NCBI GenBank assembly: GCA_004208945.1
Contig: SGPE01000009.1
Span: 496,001 to 560,000 of the forward strand
Direction: 5' to 3'
Source of the DNA: Pseudoalteromonas sp. CO133X
Lineage (GTDB): Bacteria > Pseudomonadota > Gammaproteobacteria > Enterobacterales > Alteromonadaceae
Length of the DNA: 64,000 nucleotides
The notes below the pieces were generated by a model, which searched no databases, was not told the DNA's origin, and worked only from the letters and a program-made list of their open reading frames with translations. The translations under genes were made by a program, and so were the position numbers. Position 1 is the first letter of the stretch. Each line of letters opens with the position of its first letter. This document shows positions 46,776-56,000 of the stretch, one piece after another.

Positions 46776-47714
46776 ATGAATATAAGTAAAATAGATTTAA
46801 ACTTACTTGTTTACCTCGATACGCTACTTAGGGAGTGTAATGTAACAAAAGCAGCCAACCAGCTGAGTATAACTCAGCCAGCAATGAGTAACGGCCTCAA
46901 GCGTCTTCGCAATTTATTTAACGATCCTATCTTAGTTCGCACCAGTGAAGGTATGGTTCCAACTGAACGCGCTAAAGAACTGCAACCTGTGATCCGCGGC
47001 ATTTTAATGACGTTAGAAGAAACCCTTGCCCCTAACCGCGAATTTGAAGCATCGCAAAGTAAGCGAGTCTTTCGTATCATGGCCAGTGACTACGCTGCAA
47101 GCACCCTCGCACCACGCTTACTGAGTAAATTACACGAAGAAGCACCGGATACAACACTCGATATCTTAACACCAAGCGATGTGACCTTTCATGATGTTGA
47201 AAACGGTAAAGTTGATATGGCTATAAATCGCTTTGAAAACTTACCACAATCATTTCATTATAAGCAGATTTGGAAAGATAGCTTTTGTTGCTTAGTAAAA
47301 GCCGATAATCCCATTATTGAAGATTTTAGCCTTGATAGCTATTTAAAAGCCCGCCATATCTGGGTAAGTAAAACAGGCTTTGGTGTTGGCGTGGGTATGG
47401 ATCCTAAAGATGTACAAAAGCTTGGCTGGGTAGATGAAGCACTTGCTCATTTTGGTAAGCACCGTAATATTGCAACCTTCACACGTAATTATCATGTAGC
47501 CATTCACTTGGCAAAAGAACAAAACCTAGTTGCAACTCTGCCTTCAAAAGCAGCAAATATATACCTAGATGACCCTGGTTTAACGATTCTTGAGCCACCC
47601 TTCCCAATTCCTCCATTTGAGCTCGATATGATCTGGAGCCCTTTATTACACCGTGATGCCAGTCATATATGGTTACGTCAAAAAGTGGCTGAAGTCGCAG
47701 ATGAGCTTAAGTAA
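46776..47714 (+). CDS. LysR-family transcriptional regulator
   Basis: A 312-residue regulator. The N-terminal winged helix (LNLLVYLDTLLRECNVTKAANQLSITQPAMSNGLKRLRNLFNDPILVRT) is followed by a two-lobe LysR substrate-binding domain. The DNA-binding helix resembles the NodD/LeuO-like subgroup with LSITQPAMSNGLKRLR. It lies 16 nt downstream of aceK on the same strand. Its ligand and targets cannot be told; control of aceK or central carbon genes is a guess from position. Confidence 0.92.
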   Translation: MNISKIDLNLLVYLDTLLRECNVTKAANQLSITQPAMSNGLKRLRNLFNDPILVRTSEGMVPTERAKELQPVIRGILMTLEETLAPNREFEASQSKRVFRIMASDYAASTLAPRLLSKLHEEAPDTTLDILTPSDVTFHDVENGKVDMAINRFENLPQSFHYKQIWKDSFCCLVKADNPIIEDFSLDSYLKARHIWVSKTGFGVGVGMDPKDVQKLGWVDEALAHFGKHRNIATFTRNYHVAIHLAKEQNLVATLPSKAANIYLDDPGLTILEPPFPIPPFELDMIWSPLLHRDASHIWLRQKVAEVADELK

Positions 47715-47912
47715 CATTTTACCTATTAACCTGTAATTATTGCTGATGTTTGCTCTCTCGAGGACACATCAGCCCCTTTCTTATCTCTTTATAATTTTAC
47801 AACCCATTGAAAATAAACACCTTATATATAATTAACGACTATGGAACGTGTCTTGCTCTAATTTACGTGCATTGTTTTTAAGTTATTAAATTTAAATTTT
47901 AAAGAGGTCATT

Positions 47913-48356
47913 ATGCAAACACATCAAGGACATGACGTTCATCATATTGCAGATATCATTCAAGTTATGAACAGTGGTATCGATTTTTATGAAAAAGCAC
48001 AGGAAAAGGTTGAAGATCCAGCCATAATTGCACTATTTCAACGCATGATAGATGCTCGTAAAGTAAGCATAGAGCGCTTACAACCTTACGCCATCAATGA
48101 AACAGGTGAACGCGAAAATGGCTCTGCATTTGCTGTAGAAGCACGTAAAGCCTATACCGCGTTAATCACTAAACTAGGCGCTGATAAAGATAAAACCTAC
48201 GTTGATGAGCTTGAAGAAGTTGAAGACAAAACACTTGCTGAAATTAAGCACGCACTCGACAAGCCTCAGCCACACGACTGTGAAGCAGCGTTATCAAAAA
48301 CACTGCTAACTATTCAAAGTTGTCATGCTGAAATGAGTAAGCTTAAAAAACACTAA
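47913..48356 (+). CDS. PA2169-family four-helix-bundle protein (DUF2383)
   Basis: A 147-residue helical protein. IIQVMNSGIDFYEKAQEKVEDPAIIALFQRMIDARKVSIERLQPY and the acidic/His-rich C-terminal helices match the PA2169/DUF2383 ferritin-like family. The molecular role is unknown; homologues are often stress-linked. It has its own ribosome site (AAAGAGGTC) and a terminator, so it is probably monocistronic. Confidence 0.85.
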   Translation: MQTHQGHDVHHIADIIQVMNSGIDFYEKAQEKVEDPAIIALFQRMIDARKVSIERLQPYAINETGERENGSAFAVEARKAYTALITKLGADKDKTYVDELEEVEDKTLAEIKHALDKPQPHDCEAALSKTLLTIQSCHAEMSKLKKH

Positions 48357-48657
48357 CTTGCTAACTAATCAAAGCCTAGTTCAGCTGGGCTTTTATCTAT
48401 TTAGATATTGGTTTGTATTTTACCTGAAAATTTAACAATTAGATTTGGGTATCATCTGAAAGACAACTAAGAACTAATTCACCATCCGTAGTTCGTTCTT
48501 TGCCAAAGTTCGGCTAAGGTCCAATAGCCGACCAACAAACACGACTCGTTACTGCCCCATTCTGTTTTTCGAACAGTCGACAATGTGCCAGTAACAGGCC
48601 AACTGTCCCCAAATTAATCTAATCATATCTACTATGAGAAAAAGAGTAAGTTAGTGG
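48357..48657. other. Intergenic region between DUF2383 gene and TetR gene
   Basis: About 300 nt. The first part is the terminator of the DUF2383 gene. The rest (about 48460-48600) is richer in GC than its surroundings and contains a CTTTG-C-CAAAG palindrome near 48498. No ORF, tRNA or recognisable recombination site was found. It could be debris at the left edge of the accessory TetR/DsbA/QorB cassette. Confidence 0.4.
48371..48395 (+). terminator. Terminator of the DUF2383 gene
   Basis: 9-bp stem AAAGCCTAG / CTGGGCTTT with one G-U pair and a 5-nt loop, followed by T and TATCT. It lies 15 nt past the stop. Confidence 0.75.
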
Positions 48658-49182
48658 TCATTGCAACTTGTGAAGAAGGTTCAAAATATGTTCAACCATA
48701 ATCGCTGGTTCATAACGTGTTGGGCTTTTAACCCACCATTCAATAGTGCCAGTCATAGCAGAAGCGACAAAATGGTACTTTATTTCTTGCGGAATTGAAT
48801 CTTCAGTATGTTGATTTCGGTTTGCCTTTGTTAAACCTGAAAATACCATTTCCTGTAACGTCTCTTTGAATGATGTGGCACCACCATTAATGAGTAATGT
48901 TTTAAAGACATCGACATTTTCTTCAATGTATTCAAATGTTCCCAGCATTAGCACTTCTGGGCTTTCTACAGAACATTCTTGCTGAAATGGGGCGATACAG
49001 CTAGCGATGTATTTTTTCAACAGGTCATTTTTGTCTGTGTAATGGGAATAGATAGTCCCACGGTTTAGATTGGCTCTTTTGGCAATTTCGTTGATTGATA
49101 TTTTATCAAACTCTTTTTCATTCATGAGTTCTAACAACGCTTCGAAAATTGCTTTCTGTGTTCGCTCTATTCTTCTATCCAC
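48658..49182 (-). CDS. TetR/AcrR-family transcriptional regulator
   Basis: A 174-residue repressor with the TetR N-terminal helix-turn-helix (KAIFEALLELMNEKEFDKISINEIAKRANLNRGTIYSHYTDKNDLL). The C-terminal ligand-binding domain is of the short type. The start is a GTG at 49182. It is divergent from the DsbA-like and QorB-like genes, and two palindromes in the 176-nt gap are likely operators. It probably represses these genes and itself in answer to a reactive or toxic small molecule; the ligand is unknown. Confidence 0.9.
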   Translation of the reverse strand: MDRRIERTQKAIFEALLELMNEKEFDKISINEIAKRANLNRGTIYSHYTDKNDLLKKYIASCIAPFQQECSVESPEVLMLGTFEYIEENVDVFKTLLINGGATSFKETLQEMVFSGLTKANRNQHTEDSIPQEIKYHFVASAMTGTIEWWVKSPTRYEPAIMVEHILNLLHKLQ

Positions 49183-49206
49183 AACTCATCCCATAAACTT
49201 TTTATC

Positions 49207-49227
49207 AACACTTTCTTAGATAGTGTT
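49207..49227. promoter_or_regulatory. Candidate TetR operator 1
   Basis: Imperfect 21-bp palindrome AACACTTTCT-T-AGATAGTGTT with 9 of 10 arm positions matching. It lies 25 nt upstream of the tetR start, in a place to block its own transcription. Confidence 0.5.
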
Positions 49228-49298
49228 GCTTAACCAACATTAATGAAAAACCTGTCCATTGCACTTCATAGTGGTGTCTCGTAAATTTGCTGAAAAAC

Positions 49299-49326
49299 AA
49301 CATGTGTTGATTAATGAACACATGTT
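49299..49326. promoter_or_regulatory. Candidate TetR operator 2
   Basis: Perfect inverted repeat AACATGTGTT / AACACATGTT with an 8-nt spacer, located 32 nt upstream of the DsbA-like gene. It shares the AACAC/GTGTT element with the palindrome at 49207-49227. Confidence 0.6.
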
Positions 49327-49358
49327 TATTTTAAGTGTTAGTGAGGCGATAGCAAGTT

Positions 49359-50033
49359 ATGACCAATCAAGATAACCATAAAGAAGCAAACCAGGCAGAT
49401 CATAAACCATCCATTATCGTGGAAATCTGGTCAGACTATCTCTGTCCTTGGTGTTTCATTGGCGAATGGAACATCACAAGCGCCCTCAATGAGCTAGGCG
49501 TAAGCTTCACCAAAGAACATAGAAGCTACCAAACAAACCCTACACAAGGCGCTCCAGAGTCCATTTACGAAGTTGCTCTGAAATATGGGATGAATATTGA
49601 TAGTGCTCGCGATAGAGCAAAGCAAATAGAGCAGTCTGCCAAACAGTCAGGACTCATTATTCATATGGATAGAGTACAGATGGTGAATACATTCGATGCC
49701 CATTGTTTGGTTGCTTATGCCAAAACTCAAGGAGTTGAGAGCACAGTTTCTGACCGACTCATGGAAGCTGCATTTGTTAAAGGATGGAATATTGCAGATA
49801 TCGACCGATTAGTAGCCATAGCTGTCGATGCAGGCTTAGACGAGCACCCTGTAAAAAGTATCTTACTCAATAAGCAATTCAAAAATGTTGTTGAGAATGA
49901 CATCTCAAACGGTCAACGAATGGGGGTTAAAAGTGTTCCTTATTACCGCATCAATAATCGATACGAGATTTCAGGAGCTAACTCAAAAGAGCAGTTCAAA
50001 CACTACATCCACTCAGTATTAGAAAAAGAATAA
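49359..50033 (+). CDS. DsbA-family oxidoreductase (FrnE-like)
   Basis: A 224-residue thioredoxin-fold protein with IVEIWSDYLCPWCFIGEWN, the CPWC active site typical of the FrnE/2-hydroxychromene-2-carboxylate isomerase-like DsbA group. YQTNP, FDAHCLVAYAK and GVKSVPYYRINNRYEISGA follow. It has no signal peptide, so it is cytoplasmic. It is read divergently from tetR and followed after about 107 nt by the QorB-like gene, with which it likely forms a TetR-controlled redox or detoxification unit. Confidence 0.9.
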   Translation: MTNQDNHKEANQADHKPSIIVEIWSDYLCPWCFIGEWNITSALNELGVSFTKEHRSYQTNPTQGAPESIYEVALKYGMNIDSARDRAKQIEQSAKQSGLIIHMDRVQMVNTFDAHCLVAYAKTQGVESTVSDRLMEAAFVKGWNIADIDRLVAIAVDAGLDEHPVKSILLNKQFKNVVENDISNGQRMGVKSVPYYRINNRYEISGANSKEQFKHYIHSVLEKE

Positions 50034-50140
50034 CTAGATAACATACCTTCTGAAAGAAGCTGTGGGGATGCTGGCTGCATCATTTCAGAATAAATAACAA
50101 ATTAAGATTATGAATATAAATAAGGAATAGTGAGGATAAA

Positions 50141-51004
50141 ATGATTTTAGTAACTGGTGTAACTGGTCAACTCGGTTTCTCGACGATTAACGAACTGAAT
50201 AAACATGTGCCTTCAAATGGTATTGCAGCTCTTGCTAGAAGCTACAATGATAAAACGAATGATTTATCGGATAGAGGTATAGACATAAGATTGGGTAGTT
50301 ACAATGACTATGATTCCCTTGTATCTGCATTTCAAGGCATCGACAAATTGCTTTTTATTTCAAGTGGCGAAGCATTTACCGATTTTACACTGCATGAAAA
50401 TGTCATCAAAGCCGCGCAAGCAGCCAAGGTAAAACAGGTTATCTACACAAGCACTCAAAGAAGCACCGCTATTGATGAAAATCATTTGTCAGAAGACCTA
50501 CATGGATGGACTGAATATGCGCTAAAAAAATCTGGGTTAAATTATGTCATTTTACGTAACGCTCCATACATGGAGTCTATCCCTCAAATCTTAGGTCAAG
50601 ACGTTTTAGAGAGTGGGTATCATGCGCCTGTTGGAGAAGGTAAAATCTCGTTTGCAACACGCGACGATATGGCTTTAGCAACTTCCAATATCCTATGTTC
50701 TGAGGGCCATGATTTCAAAACCTACGATTTGGGTGGGATTGAATCAGTTAGTTTTGTAGAGATTATTAATGAGTTAAGAAAAGTAACAGGGAAAGACATT
50801 CCTTTCTCTTCCCCTGCAACCGATGATTACATAAAGAGCTTAAAGGATGCTTCTGTTCCAGATGTTGCAATACAAGCATTGGTGGGATTTGCGAGCCAAG
50901 TGAAGTCTGGGTATTTCGATAAACCATCTAATGACTTAGCTGGCTTGTTAGATCTTAATCCTGTTTCAGTAAGTGAATTTCTGAAGCAAACATTCGCAGC
51001 TTAA
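50141..51004 (+). CDS. NmrA/QorB-like NAD(P)H-dependent oxidoreductase
   Basis: A 287-residue atypical short-chain dehydrogenase. ILVTGVTGQLGFSTINELNKHVPSNGIAALAR is the N-terminal dinucleotide-binding motif. GIDKLLFISSGEA, VKQVIYTSTQRS and VILRNAPYMES are as in E. coli QorB (YtfG), an NADPH:quinone oxidoreductase. The closeness to YtfG extends over the whole length. It probably reduces quinones or related electrophiles under control of the adjacent TetR regulator. Confidence 0.88.
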   Translation: MILVTGVTGQLGFSTINELNKHVPSNGIAALARSYNDKTNDLSDRGIDIRLGSYNDYDSLVSAFQGIDKLLFISSGEAFTDFTLHENVIKAAQAAKVKQVIYTSTQRSTAIDENHLSEDLHGWTEYALKKSGLNYVILRNAPYMESIPQILGQDVLESGYHAPVGEGKISFATRDDMALATSNILCSEGHDFKTYDLGGIESVSFVEIINELRKVTGKDIPFSSPATDDYIKSLKDASVPDVAIQALVGFASQVKSGYFDKPSNDLAGLLDLNPVSVSEFLKQTFAA

Positions 51005-51080
51005 TAGAGTTTAGGTTTATACCCTTACCCTGTTTGAGATTCAGTTAATAAAAACACAGAACCTGAATGGGGTAAGCTTG

Positions 51081-51140
51081 ATGAAATGGCTAAGAACATT
51101 AGCACCAATACTTAAAGTAATCCGTAAAAAGCTAATTTAG
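51081..51140 (+). CDS. Possible 19-residue cationic amphipathic micro-ORF
   Basis: ATG at 51081 to TAG at 51138-51140 encodes MKWLRTLAPILKVIRKKLI. It has six basic and no acidic residues, and hydrophobic residues fall at helix-face spacing (L4, L7, L11, I14, L18). GGGGTAAG ends about 8 nt upstream as a possible ribosome site. A short ORF of this sort can arise by chance, so this is tentative. If real, it could be a membrane-active peptide of the type I toxin or antimicrobial kind; no antitoxin RNA was identified. Confidence 0.25.
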   Translation: MKWLRTLAPILKVIRKKLI

Positions 51141-51208
51141 CAAAACCGATAACTCGCAAATGTCCAAAAACGAGTTTATCCGACAGCCTGCTTCTCGCTC
51201 ATGTACGC

Positions 51209-51248
51209 CTGTCAGGTTTGATTAATTCCTTTTAATCAAACCTGACAG
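51209..51248. repeat. Perfect 17-bp inverted repeat (hairpin without U-tract)
   Basis: CTGTCAGGTTTGATTAA (51209-51225), loop TTCCTT, TTAATCAAACCTGACAG (51232-51248). It lies 56 nt downstream of the catalase-like stop and about 200 nt downstream of the QorB-like stop. The stem is unusually long and perfect, but no T-run follows on either strand. It may be a bidirectional 3'-end structure or part of a repetitive palindromic element. Confidence 0.8.
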
Positions 51249-51303
51249 ATAGAATTAAGATGTATTTACTTTAATGTGTTAATACCAAGCGATTTAGTGT
51301 AAT

Positions 51304-52281
51304 TTATTGACCCGTTAAACGCTTAGCAAATGAAATAGCGTAGGCTGTTGAGCGTAATTTAAGTACTTTGTCATCACTTGGCATAAAGCCCTCAGACAAT
51401 AGATTTGGGTCATAATTTGTGAGGTCGCAACCTGATTCGCCCGTAGATTCTATCGTAAGCTTTCCTAAATTAATTGTTGTGCGATCAGCGGGCCAACGAA
51501 CTGAAGGATCAGTTAATGTATCACCCTGCTCGGCTAACTCTGCTTGAAAACGATAATGAACCTTGCTTTTCGCTAAATCCTTTTCAAGTCGCTTAGCCAG
51601 AAATGACTTGGGTAATGTTTTCATTTCCTCTTCTGTTAGCACTTGTTCTGGCTCTTCTGGCACCATAGTCCATCTAAAGGCATGCTTAGCGCCCTTTTCA
51701 TCAACCATGTAAAAGGTATGCACACCAAAATAACGCGAAGACACATACGATGCAGGCGGATTATGGCTTTGTAGCCAATTAAACTGCCCTAAGGTACTCG
51801 GGTGTTGTTGCCTGTATGCTTTCACTTTTGCAAAATCGATTTGACCCGTTTTTTCGTCAGGTAACAAAGTGCTTAGCAAACCAAAAAATGCTTCAGGGCT
51901 GTTACCTGCAAAAACAGGCGTGGTAAGCCCTGCGATATTGTGCACATCGCCATTTTCTAGCACAAACTGCACCCCCATACCACGTGGTGAACGTGATGTT
52001 TCATCAGCGTGAGGGTTACCACCGCCCATAGAAAAACGGATATTCGCTTTAGACGGCGCATTAAATAAAGGGCTGATTGAATACTGTTTTGCGGCTTGAT
52101 TAGGTGTAAATGTGCCGACAGCGCACACACCTTTGGCGTGACCTTTTCTGATACCTGGCTGCTTACCCGAGAGCTTCTCAAATAAATTTATGAAATCTTG
52201 CCCATTTACTGATTGCTCCGCAGAACTTGCTGTGGGTATAACAAGACATACAGCACAAACCAAAGACTTAATTTTTAGCAT
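51304..52281 (-). CDS. Periplasmic catalase-family peroxidase (SrpA-like)
   Basis: A 325-residue protein with a signal peptide (MLKIKSLVCAVCLVIPTASSA) and the small-catalase fold. The distal His is in GIRKGHAKGVCAVGTF, the Asn region in RFSMGGGNPHADET, and the probable haem-ligand Tyr in LRSTAYAISFAKR near the C-terminus. RYFGVHTFYMVDEKG also matches. It lacks the flavodoxin-like and long helical parts of full-size catalases, like SrpA and catalase-related peroxidases. It would remove peroxide in the periplasm using haem. It is read alone on the minus strand. Confidence 0.9.
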   Translation of the reverse strand: MLKIKSLVCAVCLVIPTASSAEQSVNGQDFINLFEKLSGKQPGIRKGHAKGVCAVGTFTPNQAAKQYSISPLFNAPSKANIRFSMGGGNPHADETSRSPRGMGVQFVLENGDVHNIAGLTTPVFAGNSPEAFFGLLSTLLPDEKTGQIDFAKVKAYRQQHPSTLGQFNWLQSHNPPASYVSSRYFGVHTFYMVDEKGAKHAFRWTMVPEEPEQVLTEEEMKTLPKSFLAKRLEKDLAKSKVHYRFQAELAEQGDTLTDPSVRWPADRTTINLGKLTIESTGESGCDLTNYDPNLLSEGFMPSDDKVLKLRSTAYAISFAKRLTGQ

Positions 52282-52570
52282 TTATCCATCCTTTTAACTT
52301 AGTTACATCGAGATGACCTAACAAAGCTTATTATGATTTCATTAAAGTTAATAAAAAAAACTCCACCAACAAAAACGCTACAAACATTTAATAAACTTAG
52401 AATAATTATTTAACTACCGTATTTTTAAAAGCTGCTAACTTTAAATTTAGGATCCGAAAACTGCTGTGGCGCCCAGCAATTTAAAAATAATCCGTGTTCA
52501 TAACACGACTATGGCTAGTGCACTTAATCATAAATTTTGTGTCTTGGCCAAAAACAACAAGGACCTAATT

Positions 52571-52969
52571 ATGGTGAAACAACATAAAAAAACCACTGCA
52601 AACGCTGATGTAGATATGACCCCCATGCTCGATATTGTGTTTATCTTGCTTATATTTTTTATCGTAACAACCTCGTTTGTTAAAGAGCGCGCTATTGAAG
52701 TTAATCGCCCTTTGGCTAAACCAACTCTTGATAACCCGAAAAAACAAGCGCAATTTACTATCACTGAAAATGATAGTATTTACTTTGCAAACCGGCTTAT
52801 AACACCAGAGCAGATAATCGCTAACCTCTCGTTATTTGCCGCACAATTTGAAATGACAAATGTGCAAGTTACAGCGAGTGAGCAAAGTAGTCACAAAACC
52901 TTGGTCACCTTGCTTGATAAAATAAAACAGTATCAAGATGTTCCAATCTCTATAAGCACGTCTTTATAA
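52571..52969 (+). CDS. ExbD/TolR-family biopolymer transport protein (orphan)
   Basis: A 132-residue inner-membrane protein. A short cytoplasmic N-terminus (MVKQHKKTTANADVDMTPMLD) leads into a single helix (IVFILLIFFIVTTSF) that carries the conserved Asp in MLDIVF, then a periplasmic domain. These are the hallmarks of ExbD, which with ExbB uses the proton gradient to energise TonB. The ATG at 52571 has AAGGA 7 nt upstream; in-frame sequence to 52466 is not part of the family. No ExbB or TonB gene is adjacent. It converges on the TonB-dependent receptor gene. Confidence 0.92.
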   Translation: MVKQHKKTTANADVDMTPMLDIVFILLIFFIVTTSFVKERAIEVNRPLAKPTLDNPKKQAQFTITENDSIYFANRLITPEQIIANLSLFAAQFEMTNVQVTASEQSSHKTLVTLLDKIKQYQDVPISISTSL

Positions 52970-52974
52970 CTAAA

Positions 52975-52994
52975 AAAGGGCCTAACGGCCCTTT
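52975..52994 (-). terminator. Terminator of the TonB-receptor unit, possibly bidirectional
   Basis: Stem AAAGGGCC / GGCCCTTT with a TAAC/GTTA loop between the convergent exbD and receptor genes. On the minus strand it is followed by TTTAGTTA after six Ts in total. On the plus strand the U-tract is short. Confidence 0.85.
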
Positions 52995-53029
52995 GCAAGT
53001 TTATAATAATAAAGGAATCTAAAGAGCGT

Positions 53030-56000
53030 TTAGAACTTGTACTCTGCACCTATGTAGTAGTATGCACCGTTAAAACCAAATGGTGCTGAACGACGCGAGT
53101 AAGTGAATACACCAGGGCTTGACACTATTGTGTTGCCGTTTGCATCAACAATCGTACCCGAGCGGGAATTACCAATGGTGTTCTTATCTGGATAAACATC
53201 AAATAGGTTATTAGCACCAATGTTAAACGATAAGTTTTCATCAAAGAAGTAACTCACTTTCACATCCGTTAAGATTTCAGCACCGTATGTTTGACGTCCG
53301 CCGTCTTCCACAGTGTACTCACCATAGCGGTTCAGTGATAAGTTTACTGTCCAGTCTTCAAGTCGGTAAAGTGCACTTAAGTTAATGCGATCTTCTGGCT
53401 GCCACTCTTCGATGATTGACGTTTCTTGAGCAGAAAACACATCTTCAACAGGAATAGTTTCAAGACCACTGCCTGATGGCGTAAATAAATCAACCACATC
53501 TGTTTTGGTGAAGTTAGCAGCAAAGGTGAAATCGAGCGTGCCGCCAAGGCCTTCAGTGTTCCATGTGGCAACTAAATCAACACCTTCTGTTTCTGTGTCC
53601 GCACCATTTAAGAAAAACTGACCAGCCCCTGCGCCAGAGCTGACAAGTGCAGCATCAAGTGTATCTGATAAACCTTTGCCTAAACGGTTAGAAATAACGA
53701 TACGGTCATCAATATCAATCGAATAGTAGTCAATGGTTACGTTGATATTGTCAGTCACGTTATACACAATACCTAAACTACGGTTTTGCGATTTTTCTTC
53801 TTTTAGCTTAGGAATACCAATCGATTGCGCGAGTGTACTGTCGTTTCTAAAAGTACCTACTTGTTCAGCCACTAAGCTGCCATCTTCGCCAACAACAAAC
53901 TGTGTACTTATATTATTAAAGTAAAGCTGTTGCATAGACGGTGCTCTAAAACCTGTACTCAATGCACCGCGTAAAGAAACATCTTCAGTAATCGACCAAT
54001 TAGCCGCTAGCTTAAAGTTAACAGTGTCGCCAAAGCCTTTGTAGTTATCGTAACGAAGCGCGCCTGAGATAATAACATCATCGATCACGTAAGTTTCAGC
54101 ATCCGCATAAAATGAAATCACATCACGTGATTCATCCACAGACGACGCAGGATCAGAACCACCAAAGCCTTGTGTACCACTGGCTGCATCTTCACTACCC
54201 ACACCACCACTAAGGCCTGAATAAATGCTCACACCATCAACGGTGTCGTAATCACGATAAGCATATTCACTGCCCTCTAAGATACGAAATTCATCTGTGC
54301 GGATTTCAGCACCCAATGCTAATGAAAAATTATCGTAATCTTTTGTGTAATCAAGATTAAGTGTTTGTAGAGATAATTCTAGGCCATATGCAAACGCTGA
54401 ACGCGGGATGGTGGCACGAATTTCATCTGCTGATAAACCTTGCTCATAACGAAGTAAGTTCGCGTACGAACCATTAATTGTGTCACTTGTGGTGTAATCA
54501 ATGCTGTTTTCACCGTAGGTGTAAGATAAATCAATGCTTGAGTCATTATCGAACGACTTTTTAAAACCTACGTTATAAGACACGTCATCAATAACCGTAT
54601 TAATTTTCGGCAAGAAACCCATTGGAATTGTTGCATCACCGTCTTGTAATACAGGGTTACCAGTCGCATTGGCGTTATGGCGGAAAAATGCCGCTGATTC
54701 ATTTTCACGGTTTGAATAAGTGATAAAGCCATACAGCTCACCACCAGCAAGTTCATAACCAGTATTAACGGTTAAAGCAAATTGCTGAGAATCAGCATCA
54801 CCAATTCTAAATGTATCACGCGGTGCTGTTAGTTCGCGTGGGTCACCAGCAAGTAAAGTGCCGTCATCAAGCTCCGTACAACCATAAAATTGACATGAGC
54901 CATGAAGGCCAGCACGGTTGGTTGGAGCGCGATCACGGTAGTTAATTGTGGTATTTAAATAACCATCATCACCCAGAGCAAAACCTTTGTTAAAATCAAT
55001 ATTAACGGTTTCGCCATCACCCTCTGAGTATTCACCATAGTTAATGGCTGCTTTACCACCTTCTTCAGCATCTTTTAACACGATATTGATAACACCGGCA
55101 ATCGCATCTGAACCATATTGCGCGGCTGCACCATCACGTAAAACTTCAATGCGCTTAATTGATGCCGCAGGAATAGCATTCATGTCAGTACCTGCGGTAC
55201 CACGACCTACTGACGTATTAATATGGATGATACTCGCTTGGTGACGACGCTTACCATTGATAAGTACTAAAGTTTGGTCGGGCCCTAAACCACGTAGTGT
55301 TGCCGGACGCAGCGCATCAGTACCATCACTGATAGACGAGCTGGAAAAGTTAAAAGAAGGGGCGATAGCTTGAAGCATACGGCCCACTTCTGTTTGTCCT
55401 GTATTTTCAAGTGCCTCCGCACTTAAAATATCAACGGGTACCGGTAAATCCTCAACTGAGCGCCCTGCTACACGACTACCAACAACAGCGATTTTCTCGA
55501 TATTTTCTTCTGCAGCTTGTTCTGCTGCAAATGCCTGATTATTGCTTGCAAGTAGTAACGGCACGACTGCAGCACTGACCCCTGAAAGGTTTTTCATGTT
55601 GTTATCTTTCCTATTGATTTGTTTGAGTTTTATACTCAGTAAACCAGTTTGATCAACAACCGCATCGAGCTTAGTTCCTTGAAGCATGGTCTCAAGTGCA
55701 TCTAGCTTGGTATAAAAACCAAACACCGACTGTGCTTGATATTGCTTAGCAAGCTCAAAAGAGAAAATAACCGTTTGGTCTGTTTGCTTAGCGAATTCAA
55801 TCAAGGCTAAATCTGCTCGTTGCGCTTTAATATCAAATTGCAGCATTTGCTTTTCAGCAGCAATGGCTGGTTGCCCCATACATAAGCCGTAGACAGCCAT
55901 CGACGCTGGAAATAAATGCAATTGTTTACTGCGCAACTTAATCAAACAGTTCAGAAAGAAAAATCCACTATGTAAATTTAACTTTTTTTTATTTAATTTT

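Larger units (their letters stand above)
51005..51303. other. Intergenic region after the QorB-like gene
   Basis: About 300 nt between the QorB-like gene (plus) and the catalase-like gene (minus). It contains a possible 19-codon ORF at 51081-51140 and a perfect 17-bp hairpin at 51209-51248. No U-tract follows the hairpin in either direction. Nothing else was recognised. Confidence 0.5.

Noticed and set aside
48440..48657. Integron attC-like or rRNA/tRNA remnant in the GC-richer gap
   Set aside because: No paired R/L boxes, no clover-leaf and no matching integrase or gene cassette; left as unexplained.
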